The notes beneath the pieces were generated by a model. That model ran no database searches, was not told where the DNA came from, and was given only the letters and a program-made list of their open reading frames with translations. Positions 10,078 to 19,931 of a DNA stretch of 64,000 bases are shown one piece after another (the first letter of the stretch is position 1; every line of letters begins with the position of its first letter). The position numbers and the translations under genes were made by a program. This DNA comes from Phragmites australis (taxonomy: Eukaryota > Streptophyta > Magnoliopsida > Poales > Poaceae), in contig NC_084937.1 in assembly GCF_958298935.1 (NCBI RefSeq), positions 29,645,568 to 29,709,567 on the forward strand, given 5' to 3'.

Positions 10078-12668
10078 ATGGCTCATGGTGGTCTTCCCGA
10101 GCTTCTTCAGCAGCGGTACGACGAGAACCATAGGGGAAGGATGATATTCACAGGACAGCAGGTACCACGTTTATATGTGCTATTTTATTGCCACGATAAT
10201 TTCGAACTAACTCTATATATGTATTGGATAACTCATGCAGTTGGGTCCGTTACGAGCCCGGAGTGTGCACAAGATTAAGGAGTTGGACCCTCGATTCCAC
10301 GAGCCACTCGCACGGGCGGGACTACTACCTTTCGCTCTCATGATGGCCGGAGCTCCCATAGAGGTCGGTGGTAGGACACCTCTGCCGGCGATTGATGAGG
10401 CACTGCTCACAGGTCTCGTCGACCGGTGGTGTCCTGAGACGCACACGTTCCACTTTCCTTTTGGTGAGATGGCTGTAACATTGAGGGACGTGGCCATGCT
10501 GACCGGGCTACCAATCAGGGGCGCCCCGTTAATAGTTTCGCGACCCGCAAGGGAGCAGTGGAAGGGTTATGTTGCGGATAGGTAATTATTTGTTATGTAA
10601 TGCACTTCAAATATTATAGTGCTATTAAAGCTTCATCTGACCATCTGCATCTTATAGGTTTGGTGTGCAATACGACGGGAAGGATGCTGGCCTCTCCATG
10701 TCCTGGGTTCATGGGCTCCCACAGTTCGGTCCATGCCCACTGGATGCGGACGAGGCTACACTTATGCAGCACTATGAGGTGTACTTGTACGTCCTGCTCG
10801 GAGGCATCATGTTCTGCAATACGGCAGGCGATTATGTCGTCCCCTATATTGTATGGTTAGCAGCCCACCTCGCGTCACATCCTTATGAGCCTACATCTTA
10901 CAGTTGGGGATCTGCAGTGTTGGCTGCAACCTACAGAGGTTTGTGTGATGCAACCCAGCGAATAAAGAGGAAGGCAACTATTACAGGGTGCATACACCTC
11001 TTACAGCTATGGAGTTGGGAGTACCTCCAGGTTTCCAGACCTTGGGTGCTTAAGTGCTACTACCCAGTCCACATCTCCGATGGCATTGCCGATGACATAA
11101 GGCCAACGATGGGGTATCGGTCGATTCATGCCAGGCTGAGATGGAGTCAGCAGCAAGACCATGGTAACTACTCCAGGGTGATCAGTGACCTGGACGTCCT
11201 CAGCACTGATCTAGTGGAGTGGGATCCATGGCGTATGGCACGAGTAGAAGAAATTGCAGATGGTGGACTCATCGCATCCTCTTGTAGCCGTGACGCAGAC
11301 TTATGGTTGACCACATGCTTCTTGTTGTACATGAACTGCGTGGAAGTATATTCTCCAGAACGTGTACAGAGGCAGTTCGGGTATCGACAGGTGGTGCCAG
11401 TACCACCACCACGAGACACCGGACGGGCGCACGAGTAAGTGTGTTATTGTATGTTGCCTTAGTACATTGGTTATCCATGTTAACAAATTATAACTGTTTA
11501 TGTCACGTACAGGAGGAGCTCACAGGGGGGTGGAGGCACGCGGAACTGGGCATCCAAAATGCCGACTACATACGGAGGTGGACAGAGTCAGCTGCGGTGG
11601 ATGTCATCATTACTGCTGGACAATACGACGAGGCCACGTACTGGGACTACCTTGCTTGGTACCGTCCGCGCACGCGTGCCACCTTACTCAGCGGACCTGT
11701 ACAGCCGGGCCCCAGACCCTTCCCCGAGGATCGTGCCCGCCTACTTCATGTTGTGGTAAGTGATGCGTTACTTATAATGGTTTTCTTTGGAAAATCTCTG
11801 TATTACTGACATGTCCCTCATCTTATACAGACTGAAGAGGCGTATGAGATGCATACGCAAGCGGATCAAGCTTGTGGGGAACCAAGCAGGTCATCATCGC
11901 AGAGGGATCGTAACCCTCTCCGGGAGTACATGAGGACAAGAGGATCCCGCTTCCTAAACGCTATATGTGGTCTAGGTGGGTGTGCCCCGCAATGGAGGGG
12001 GTACGACCAACCTGCCATGGACCCGTCTCGTGCCTCCCACAGCAGGCGGTCATCCAGTGCTCGTGAGGAACCCGTCCGGTCAGAATCACGACATACATCT
12101 TCAGCTTCGGCGCGTCATGTCTCATGTTCCGGTGCTGAGGCCGAGGAGTGCACGCAGCCTCCTGCGCCCGAGCAGTTTACGTTGGGTTCACTAGCACCTC
12201 CGGCTACGATGACACCTCCGGCTGCAGCATCTACTCATCAGGAGGACGTCGTTGACTACACGCAGCAGACCCCTTGCTGGAGCGACCCAAATGCTTTTGA
12301 CTGGGCTGCTGCAATGCATGCGACCGCCACCTTCACTGATCTACTCGGCGGACAGTCCTCCCAAGATCTCGATGAACCTGGAAGTTCACATTGGTACCAA
12401 CATGGAGCCTTCGGCACACTGGACTCCATCGGAGCACGTTCTAGGGCCATCCACACTTCCGCACGAGGATCCTTCGGCATGGTACATGCAGGGCCGAGTT
12501 AGCGGGGCGGGATACACGTTCGGTGGGGTTCCCACAGGGCAGGCAGATGATGATGAAGACGACCAAGGGCACGCAAGGCAGGGGCCTGCGCAGGCTGCTG
12601 GGATGAGAGCCACACACCCGCCAGACGCTTACACTCCTGGGGATTGTGTGAGGCATCGTCGCCGTTGA
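10078..12668 (+). CDS. Plant mobile domain (PMD) protein carried by the MULE
   Basis: PMD proteins include the plant MAIN/MAIL1 nuclear proteins (transposon silencing, genome stability) and many transposon-borne relatives. Exons: 10078-10161 (MAHGGLPELLQQRYDENH), 10241-10581, 10658-about 11434, about 11513-11755, and 11831 to 12502 or beyond. Splice sites are canonical and introns 1 and 2 join in phase. The domain runs through exons 2-3: FHEPLARAGLLPF, THTFHFPFGEMAVTLRDVAM, GLPIRGAPL, then a LLGGIMFCNTAGDYV region. The tail is Ser/Pro-rich. Oddities: the best donor at 11435 (phase 2) does not fit the best acceptor before EELTGGW (11513), although an earlier donor at 11388 would. The last frame ends at 12502, while another frame carries on plausibly to 12668 (GDCVRHRRR), suggesting a frameshift at about 12375-12500. 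The gene sits just inside the left TIR, like mudrB in MuDR. Assignment to PMD is firm; a role in transposition is inference. Confidence 0.85.
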
Positions 12669-12934
12669 GTAGCCAGGGCAATTTGTCATGACACATGTAT
12701 TATTGATTTTAATGTCGAGGTCATCCCTATTATGTCTTATTCACTGTATTGTTAATGTAAGAAATTCTCAGTACAGAGGAAACAATAGTAGTTGTAAAGC
12801 ATAAGTAGCATGGAACCCGGTACAGAGGTTACACATAAAGAGCAGACAACAACAAACATTAGCATGTATGATACGCCTAAAGAACATAATAACATGCCTT
12901 AAGGGAATAAAATATACAGGGTTACAATAGATGC
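12669..12934. other. Spacer between convergent MULE genes
   Basis: This short AT-rich spacer holds the 3' ends of the PMD gene (plus strand) and the Myb/SANT-like gene (minus strand). No other feature is seen. Confidence 0.5.
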
Positions 12935-13916
12935 TTAGGGCGAAGGAAAGTGGCGACGCAAATTAGCGTAAGAATTCCAGGTGTGATGGTCAAAGCTATC
13001 CGGGTAAGATGATTGTCGTCTCCGAGGTGGTTCTGGGAAGTTGTAAAAATGAGTACGAGCAAATCCATCATTATTTTCAGGGTCATCGGTGTCCTCCGGA
13101 GATGGAAGCCTCGGAGGGCGGGGTCGTTGTGGCATGAAATTGTCGTCGTCGTCATCATCTTGAGGTTTCTCCGAGGTGGTACCACGTCCTATTTCCCTAT
13201 CAGTTGTATGGCATCTCGATGTTGTGCGTGAACGTCCTCTTGCAGTGTTCCTAGAACCTTCTCCTGTATTTCTGTTGGAACGTCTAGGCATGGGGGGCAT
13301 GAAATCGTCATCGTCTTCGTCCTCGTCATTATCTGGATGATTCGTAGAGGTCACCTCTGTACCCCTTTGGTTCGCTGACTGTCGTCGTCTTCTACGCGAA
13401 CCAGGCATCACACCCCCGCCGAAGAGCATATACATCGCCAAGAAGTGTGAGATTTCTTTGTTGATCAACTGTTCGTCTTCCGGGAAAGCCTGACGCAGAA
13501 GAGGACCGTTCGAATCAATGGAAATAAGATAAGTAGGGTGACCAAATGTTTATATAACATACCTGAATATGGGATGCATACTGGTCCGGCGACATTACTA
13601 TCGTTCTTTGCCTCCTAGAGAAACCTATCACAGAAGGATGGTCGGCCAGTTCGCGGACCCTCAGATACATTTGACGCCGGTGATACAAGAGGGCCCTAAG
13701 GTCCTCGGTGGTTACACATTGGAGCGGCGCGGTTAACCTAGAACATATGGGTCTTGCATGCAATTTCGCCACGGCTTGGATTATGTTGTTCTCCTTTAAG
13801 GGATCATCGTTTCCTTCACGCACAACCTGTAAGGAGGCATTAAGTGCTATAACGATCGTTGAAGGTGTCCATGGAAAGCCTATACTAGAGGATCCCGCCA
13901 TAGATTTCTTGCTCAC
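12935..13916 (-). CDS. Myb/SANT-like protein with acidic low-complexity tail, in the MULE
   Basis: Two exons, 13916-13563 and 13489-12935, joined by a canonical GT-AG intron in phase 0, encode 302 residues. Residues about 12-150 (FPWTPSTIVIALNASLQVV, RALLYHRRQMYLRVRELAD, TIVMSPDQYASHIQ, then AFPEDEQLINKEISHF and a YMLFG motif) follow the plan of the Myb/SANT-like domain that accompanies Harbinger-type transposases. The rest is low-complexity: two Asp/Glu runs, each followed by FMP, amid Arg/Ser-rich stretches (GEGSRNTARGRSRTTSR). The gene lies downstream of MURA on the same strand and converges on the PMD gene. It could be a DNA-binding accessory protein of the element. Family assignment rests on motif order by eye, so it is moderate; function is unknown. 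Confidence 0.65.
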
Positions 13917-14180
13917 TGACTACAACGCTCTGTCTCTGCATCAAAACACGGATCCATGAATATTTAAGAAACACGAAATAAATAAATAAAATTATATTTA
14001 CAATACAATGGTCACTTCTTGTCTAAAGGGGTACAGTGCAAACCACATAATGCACAATAAGTAGTACAACTAACAGGTGAATAACATTTTACAATACAAA
14101 CCATTTATGCGGATAGCTTGTAAGAACAAAATAAAATGCAAAGTCTCTAAGACAGTTTAGTTCGACAGTGGGCTGATAGT
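13917..14180. other. Spacer between MURA and the Myb/SANT-like gene
   Basis: AT-rich spacer of 264 bp. It presumably holds the MURA 3' end and the leader of the next gene. No distinct signal is seen. Confidence 0.4.
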
Positions 14181-16776
14181 TTACTGACGGGTCGGGCAAG
14201 TCCTCCTGTCATGGCCAGGTTGTTTGCAAAGTTTGCACCTGCGTAGGCCATCAACAGCATCTGCTTCATCCATGTCACCTTGCAGCCTCGTAGATCTAGG
14301 CCTTCCAGGATCTGTGCGTCGTGGTCGTGGATAAGGTACCCACTTAGGCCCCTCGATCGATTTGTAGTTGGTTCCGATGTTAAAGGACCGCATCTTTGGA
14401 AGCCATGTGCTCCTCAATGCATCGATCGTGAAGTACGGTGATACGTACTGTGATCCGTCATTGCCACCTATGTCCCTGCAAGCGGCTAAGACATGCGAGC
14501 ACGGGATATGGTGCAGTTTTGGCTTATTGCATGTGCACTTCACCTCGTTAGGTCCAAGTTGACATTGCTGCACGGTGTCCCCGGAGCTATACCCTGAAGC
14601 ATACCTACGGTGGCACATGACCTCAAAGTCATTGTTGGCCAGGTCGTAGATCCTCGACCGATGAAAGTGTGCCTTGCTCCTCCTTCTTGATATGATTTGC
14701 TCCACCTTAGGTGCAAACCGTGTGCTGCACTTCATAGCAGCATTACCACGGTCTCGAAAGTAGTCCGCCGTTCTGTAGAATGTGAGCTCAATAATGGCAC
14801 ACAACGGGAGGCCCCGTACTCCCTTTAGGACATTGTTGAACGCCTCCGCTATGTTCGTTGTCATGATGGAGTACCTAACATGGGATACAATAATTTTAGA
14901 ATGGCTATTTGCATAAGAATCGGTACAATATGATCTTTACAATTCTATGCGCTAACCTAGCACCATGAGTGTCATGGATAAGGGCCCAACGCTCCGCCGG
15001 CTTCCCCGCTATCCACTGGCTAAATGTACCACGTGAACGACTAACGATAGTTTGACCCCCAACTATTTGCGCCCGCAGTTGATCCTCCCCTGCTTGCTGG
15101 TCTGCCATCATCTTGCGAGTGGTCTCATTTAACTCTCTCCATATCTCATTGAACTTCGCCTGCTGGTTCTGAAGACATAGCCCTTTGAATCTCTTTACAA
15201 GCGACTTGCTGTGGTACCTTGTGTACAGGTTCGCGCCCAAGTGTCGCATGCACCATCTTCTCTCCACATCAGGCCATGCAATGGAGCAGTTTGTGCTATC
15301 ATGCAGCACGTCCAACGCATGCAGAAGACCCTTGTTGCGGTCTGAGATGACGCAAACTCGTTCCCTATTTCCCACGACACGTGTCCTCACCAAGGTGAGG
15401 AACCACAGCCAACTATCATTGTTTTCACTCTCAACCATTGCAAAGGCGAGAGGAATGATCTGATTATTTGCATCCGCCGCCATTGCTGTCATAAGGGTAC
15501 CATGGAACTTGCCGCTCAGAAATGTGGCATCCACGCATACAACCGGCCTGCAATGCCTGAATGCTTCGATGCATTGTCCAAAGGACCAGAATTACCTAAT
15601 GAGGTATCGGTCAGTGGTGCTATATGACCCATCATCTAGCCTGATCGGCTCATCCGCCATGGCCCACTGAGTCCCTGGATTCGTCATGGCAATCTTCTGC
15701 AGCAACCTCAGAGCATTGTTATATGACTCTTCGAAGCTTCCAAATAGCATCTTCAACGCCTTCTGCTTCGCTCGCCACGCGGTGTGGTAATTGATAAGCA
15801 TGCCAGTCTTAGTGTGCACCTCCCCCATAATCGATTTTGGCGACAAACAAATTTCCGTGCCAATAAGCGTGATGAGGAGTTGGGCTACGAACCTCGCATC
15901 AACGGCGTGGCTCACATTCCTAATAGCCTCTTCGCTGCATGTATGTGGGGTGTGTCTACTGATCACAAAATAGTTCTCATATTTCGGCTGATGTGCTCGT
16001 ACGAAGTAAGGGCAATTCGGGTGCTTGGTACACCTGACCTCATACTCCGTAGGGTTAGACCGGGCGCACTTGTGGTCCCTTCTTGTTATTACAGCATAGT
16101 TGCTAATAAAGTGGATGACCTCCCCTCTGTTACGAAATTGTTGCCCGACCTGAATGTCGCTATTCTGGTATCCCCAGTTTGATAAGGTGTTATACTCAAC
16201 GACGACACACTCCAGGAGCCCAGTACCACGAAAGTACTGGATCGCCGGGACCGGGTCATCATTGTTAGTAGCTTCTTCATCCCCGCTACCACTGTCTTCA
16301 TTATCCATGCATCCTGCATCGACCTCACAAGGGTCCACTCTACCTCCCTCTCTACTGGAACTGCCCTCCCCGACATGCCCTCCATCCTCTTCATGCATCA
16401 CCTGCTGGCCTAAGCCTTCCACAGTGGTCACTGCATCACCTTGCACCAGTCGTGACACTATGTTTACGTACACCGCCATATCAAAGTTCTCCTCCAATGC
16501 CTTGCGTGAGTACAAAGCCCATGCGTTGTTCCTACTCATCTCGAACAACGTATGGACAACGACCGAGCTATTTGGAACAAGCCGCGGCCGTACACCCTCT
16601 AGGACAACAGTATGGGACTGCTGGTTCACACGCAAAAGGCGCATAATATGTGATTTCAGGCCATCTAGATCAATAGGTACCTCAACCGAACTCTCTATGT
16701 GCTGGCAGTTCTGAATTGTTACAAGTCTCCCGTGCAAAACTGTGGGACGTTCTCCATAATAAATATGGAAAATCAT
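14181..16776 (-). pseudogene. MURA-type MULE transposase, one internal stop codon
   Basis: This enzyme cuts the element out and inserts it elsewhere. Exons 16776-14957 and 14874-14181 join by a GT-AG intron in phase. The frame is 838 codons including one in-frame TAA (15592-15594, codon 395) between DRYLIR and FWSFGQCIEAF. Domains: N-terminal region with an acidic linker (about 145-190), MuDR DNA-binding region (about 210-300, FRNRGEVIHFISNYAV, CPYFVRAHQ), and a DDE catalytic core with candidate residues D416 (CVDATFLSG), D479 (VISDRNKG) and E617 (TTNIAEAFN). A SWIM zinc finger follows at about 720-734 (CTC...PCSH), and a CCHC knuckle at the end (CKLCKQPGHDRRTC). Except for the stop, the whole frame is open. 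It is transcribed inward from the right TIR. A sequencing error or read-through could rescue it, so I call it a pseudogene with reserve. Confidence 0.88.
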
Positions 16777-17340
16777 ACCGTATCTCCTAAATAAATGTAC
16801 ATGTAATAAATAATAAGTACAAAAATAATACTAATTAAATAGTGCAATATACAACTAATATGCATCTTTGTTGCTACTGGACACTATCTTCTACGGTTCT
16901 ACCAAACCTAAGTGATTAAACTAATTAATCAAGTTAATTGATTAATTATATTACTTTAATAAAACTAATTACCTAGATTAAATCACGTAAATTCATGTTA
17001 CTATATTAAGTAAAGAATCTAATCACACTTACTAATAAAAATTATATAACCCAACTAAATCAATAATTTAAATACTCTAATTTATCAAAATAATATAATT
17101 AATCAAATGTATTTGAATGAATTTAACAATATACTGACGAAAGGACTAATATACTTCTGAACGAACTAAGAAAAATCTAATTACAATTACTAATTAACTA
17201 CGTAATCTAGGAACTTACCTTAAGGAAATTGAGCACGGCTGCTGCTCGCGTTGATCCTCTCCGGCTGCCCCCTCTGCTCGAGCTGCTTCTCCTAGCGTTG
17301 CTCCGCTGCTGCTCTCTTCTCTCCACTGCTGCTCTCTTCT
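16777..17340. other. Leader region of MURA inside the MULE
   Basis: AT-rich sequence (16800-17200) followed by a CTCTTCTC-rich tract (17270-17400). The tract mirrors the AGAAGGGAGAAG tract inside the left TIR, so inverted similarity reaches about 450 bp inward. Minus-strand open frames here are not convincing genes. Confidence 0.5.
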
Positions 17341-17464
17341 CTTCTCCCTTCTCTCCTTTGCTGCTCTCTTCTCCCTTCTCCATTCTCTCTTCTGCGAGCC
17401 AGGGCTTTTTATTAAGCGCAAAAGCAGCATCCCGCTGGCACGCACACACCGAAAGCATCGACAC

Positions 17465-17797
17465 GACGTGAAAGCGACATGATGCACTGAATTCGGCAAC
17501 TGAGGTGCCGAATACGGCACTGTGGGCCGTATTCGGCACCTCAGTTGCACAGTGCCATATTCGGCACCTCAGTTGCCGAATACAGGGTGTTTTCGGCAAT
17601 TGAGGTGCCGAATATGGCCCACAGTGCCGTATTCGGCACCTCAGTTGCCGAATTCAGTGTTTTCGGAATTTCAGTTACCGCAAACCACGTTTCGGAATTT
17701 GAGTTACCGAATACGAGTGCTAGATTTACAAATACGTCGACATGTTGTCTAATTTCGCAAATACGGTCGCGTATGTTGTCTAAATTCCCAATTTGCC
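17465..17797 (-). repeat. MULE right terminal inverted repeat with internal hairpins
   Basis: Inverted partner of 8657-8930. It contains a perfect 22-bp inverted repeat (17496-17517 with 17527-17548, 9-bp loop) built on GGTGCCGAATACGG. Further copies of the same arms at about 17555-17660 allow several alternative hairpins. Confidence 0.9.
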
Positions 17798-17806
17798 CTC
17801 TTTTAT
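17798..17806. repeat. MULE target-site duplication, right
   Basis: CTCTTTTAT, identical to 8648-8656. Confidence 0.9.
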
Positions 17807-19040
17807 CTCTCTCTGTGTAGCTGATAGGTGGGCCCCGTTTTTAGCCGAGCCGAGCCACCCACCGAGCCCACCAACAGCTGAGCCAAGTTGCTTCTAGAGC
17901 CGAGCCGTGAGCCGCTGAGCCAAAAACCGAGCCGAGCTGCTGATCCCGAGCCTGAGCCGTGAAGCCGAGCCCAACCCGAGCCGGCTCAGTAGAATATTTC
18001 AGGAATATTCTCCTCTTTTCTTTTTTTCTGAATTTCTCTTCCGGCAAAACTTCCGAAGCCCGCTTCTCCTCCGTCCTAACTCTGTTTTCAACGATTCTTC
18101 CACCGATATTCATCTAAATTCGAGATCTATGCAATCATGTCAATTTCATAATTTTTGTAAATTATTTAGTCCTTATTTTAATCATTTGATTAATCGTGTA
18201 TGCCTTTATCGTTGTTGCGATTATTAGAGAAAGCAGCATTCGAGGAAGACCTCGAGGACCCAGAGTTTTAAAAAGGAGCAGACGAGGACTTCAATGAAGG
18301 CAAGTCCTACAACCGTTGATCATGTTGATCCTATGTTTTAATACAACCCATAGAGCTGTTGTTTCAAACAATAGCATTATGCATGATTAGATTAATAGTT
18401 GTGATTTTTAAGAAATGCTAGAATAGTTATGGCCCAGCTTGTTTATCCCATGCCTTGTCATTGTTACCTTTATTCCGTTGAAACCCTAGAAGGTTCCCAA
18501 CATCAACTATAATGATTGTTTGGATGAATGCTTGTTTACTAGTATGCTTAGGATTGCTTTGCTCAAAAGAAAGAACTAGATTATTTACATATGATAATCA
18601 TGCTTTTCAATGTGAAGTGATGTGTGCTTGGTGCATGTGCGTGTAAAACTTGTGTTCTTGGGAAAACTCTAGAGTAGTGTTGACGAGGGTGAGTAAGGTG
18701 CCCCACAAAGGTAGGAACTACCTTGGAGCAAGGTTCGCTTTTATGGTGTTTTTGCTGGGAGACTCTTGCCTCGGTCGTATAAGGACCGGTTCGCTGTGAC
18801 ATCTCACCTAGTATCCACTCGTACAACCACATGACCTGTATGGGCAGGACTTGACCTAACCCCTCTGACTTAGTACGGTACCCACACGGAGGGCGGTAGT
18901 GGCAATGGGGACCAGGAGAAGACTTGGGTGGTGCGTAGCCCAAGGTCCGGCTGGTGATATTGTTAAGGCTATGTCAAAGCCTTGGGATTGCTAAGTGATC
19001 ATTCCCATGAATCTTCTAAGGCCCCTGGTATCTTAGTGCC
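17807..19040 (+). mobile_element. Ty3/gypsy LTR remnant, downstream part
   Basis: No open frame of interest. The GAGCCGAGCC-rich start, the GAGGAAGACCTCGAGGACCC stretch followed by GCAAGTCC, and the long T-rich middle are the style of grass chromovirus LTR 3' halves. It is joined directly to integrase sequence at about 19040, so an internal deletion has removed the rest of the element. It may continue the LTR-like block left of the MULE (8080-8656). Confidence 0.5.
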
Positions 19041-19044
19041 CTAT

Positions 19045-19733
19045 GGGTGGATATGCCTGCCGTTCGCGGAATTTTCGTATAACAACAGTTTCCAGGCTAG
19101 TATAGAGATGGCGCCATTTGAGGCCCTTTATGGTCGGAGGTGCCGTACGCCGCTGAATTGGTCCGAATCCGGTGAGCGGGCTTTTCTAGGTCCGGATTTG
19201 GTCAAGGAGGCAGAAGACCATGTCCAGAATATCCGCAAGAGTATTCTCACGGCCCAGTCTAGGCAGAAGAGCTATGCAGATCGATGTCGCCGGGAGCTCA
19301 CATTTGAGGTGGGGGATCATGTGTACCTGAAGGTCTCACCTCTCAAAGGCGTTCGTCGATTCCAAGTCCGAGGCAAACTGGCGCCTCGGTATGTTGGACC
19401 ATTTCAGATTCTAGCTCGGCGTGGAGAGGTTGCATATCAATTGGAGTTGCCGCCGTCCCTCCCCGCGGTTCATAATGTGTTTCATGTCTCACAACTCAAG
19501 AAGTGTCTACGAGTCCCGACCGATGTCGTTGATGTTGCGCCCGAAGAATTGCAACCGGACTTGACATATTGTGAGAAACCGATGCGAGTCTTGGATGAAG
19601 CCGAGCGCAAGACACGGCGGAGTTCAATCAAATTCTTAAAGATTTAGTGGAGTAACCACTCTGAGTCCGAAGCGACTTGGGAGCGGGAAGGTCAGCTTCG
19701 TTCCGAGTATCCTGAGTTCTTTGAGAATTTGTA
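19045..19733 (+). pseudogene. Ty3/gypsy chromovirus integrase C-terminus and chromodomain, fragment
   Basis: This is the last part of a gypsy polyprotein. It shows LPFAEFSYNNSFQAS and MAPFEALYGRRCRTPL (end of the integrase core), then a GPFQILARRGEVAYQLELP region (integrase C-terminal fold), VHNVFHVSQLKKCL, and the chromodomain remnant WSNHSESEATWERE. A TAG at 19645-19647 interrupts just before the chromodomain core. The context suggests a former CAG, a C-to-T change. Upstream gag, protease and RT are absent. The 3' LTR follows about 200 bp downstream, so orientation and order are those of a genuine element tail. Confidence 0.9.
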
Positions 19734-19931
19734 ATACCAATGTAATATAGCGTATTTGGAATCTCTCACATTTATGTGTTCATCTCTATGATTGAATAAA
19801 AATCTACGTGGGATTCCATCTCTTGCGTCATGATGTCGGCTCACAACCTGCTAAGTCGTTACAGCGTGCTCATTGTCCCCTCTCCGGCTCGTACCGAATC
19901 TCGGGACGAGATTCTTTTTAGGGGGGAGGTT

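Larger units (their letters stand above)
8657..17797. mobile_element. Complete 9.1-kb Mutator-like element carrying PMD, Myb/SANT-like and MURA genes
   Basis: Both ends carry matching inverted termini (left CGGCAAATTTGGGAATTTAG, right its complement with one-base differences). The element is bracketed by a perfect 9-bp direct repeat, CTCTTTTAT (8648-8656 and 17798-17806), the target duplication size typical of Mutator elements. It holds three genes. A PMD gene reads rightward from the left TIR. A MURA transposase reads leftward from the right TIR. A two-exon gene with a Myb/SANT-like region reads leftward between them. The convergent layout matches maize MuDR, with PMD in the mudrB place. The perfect target duplication and largely open genes point to a fairly recent insertion, although the transposase has one stop codon. 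Confidence 0.93.
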
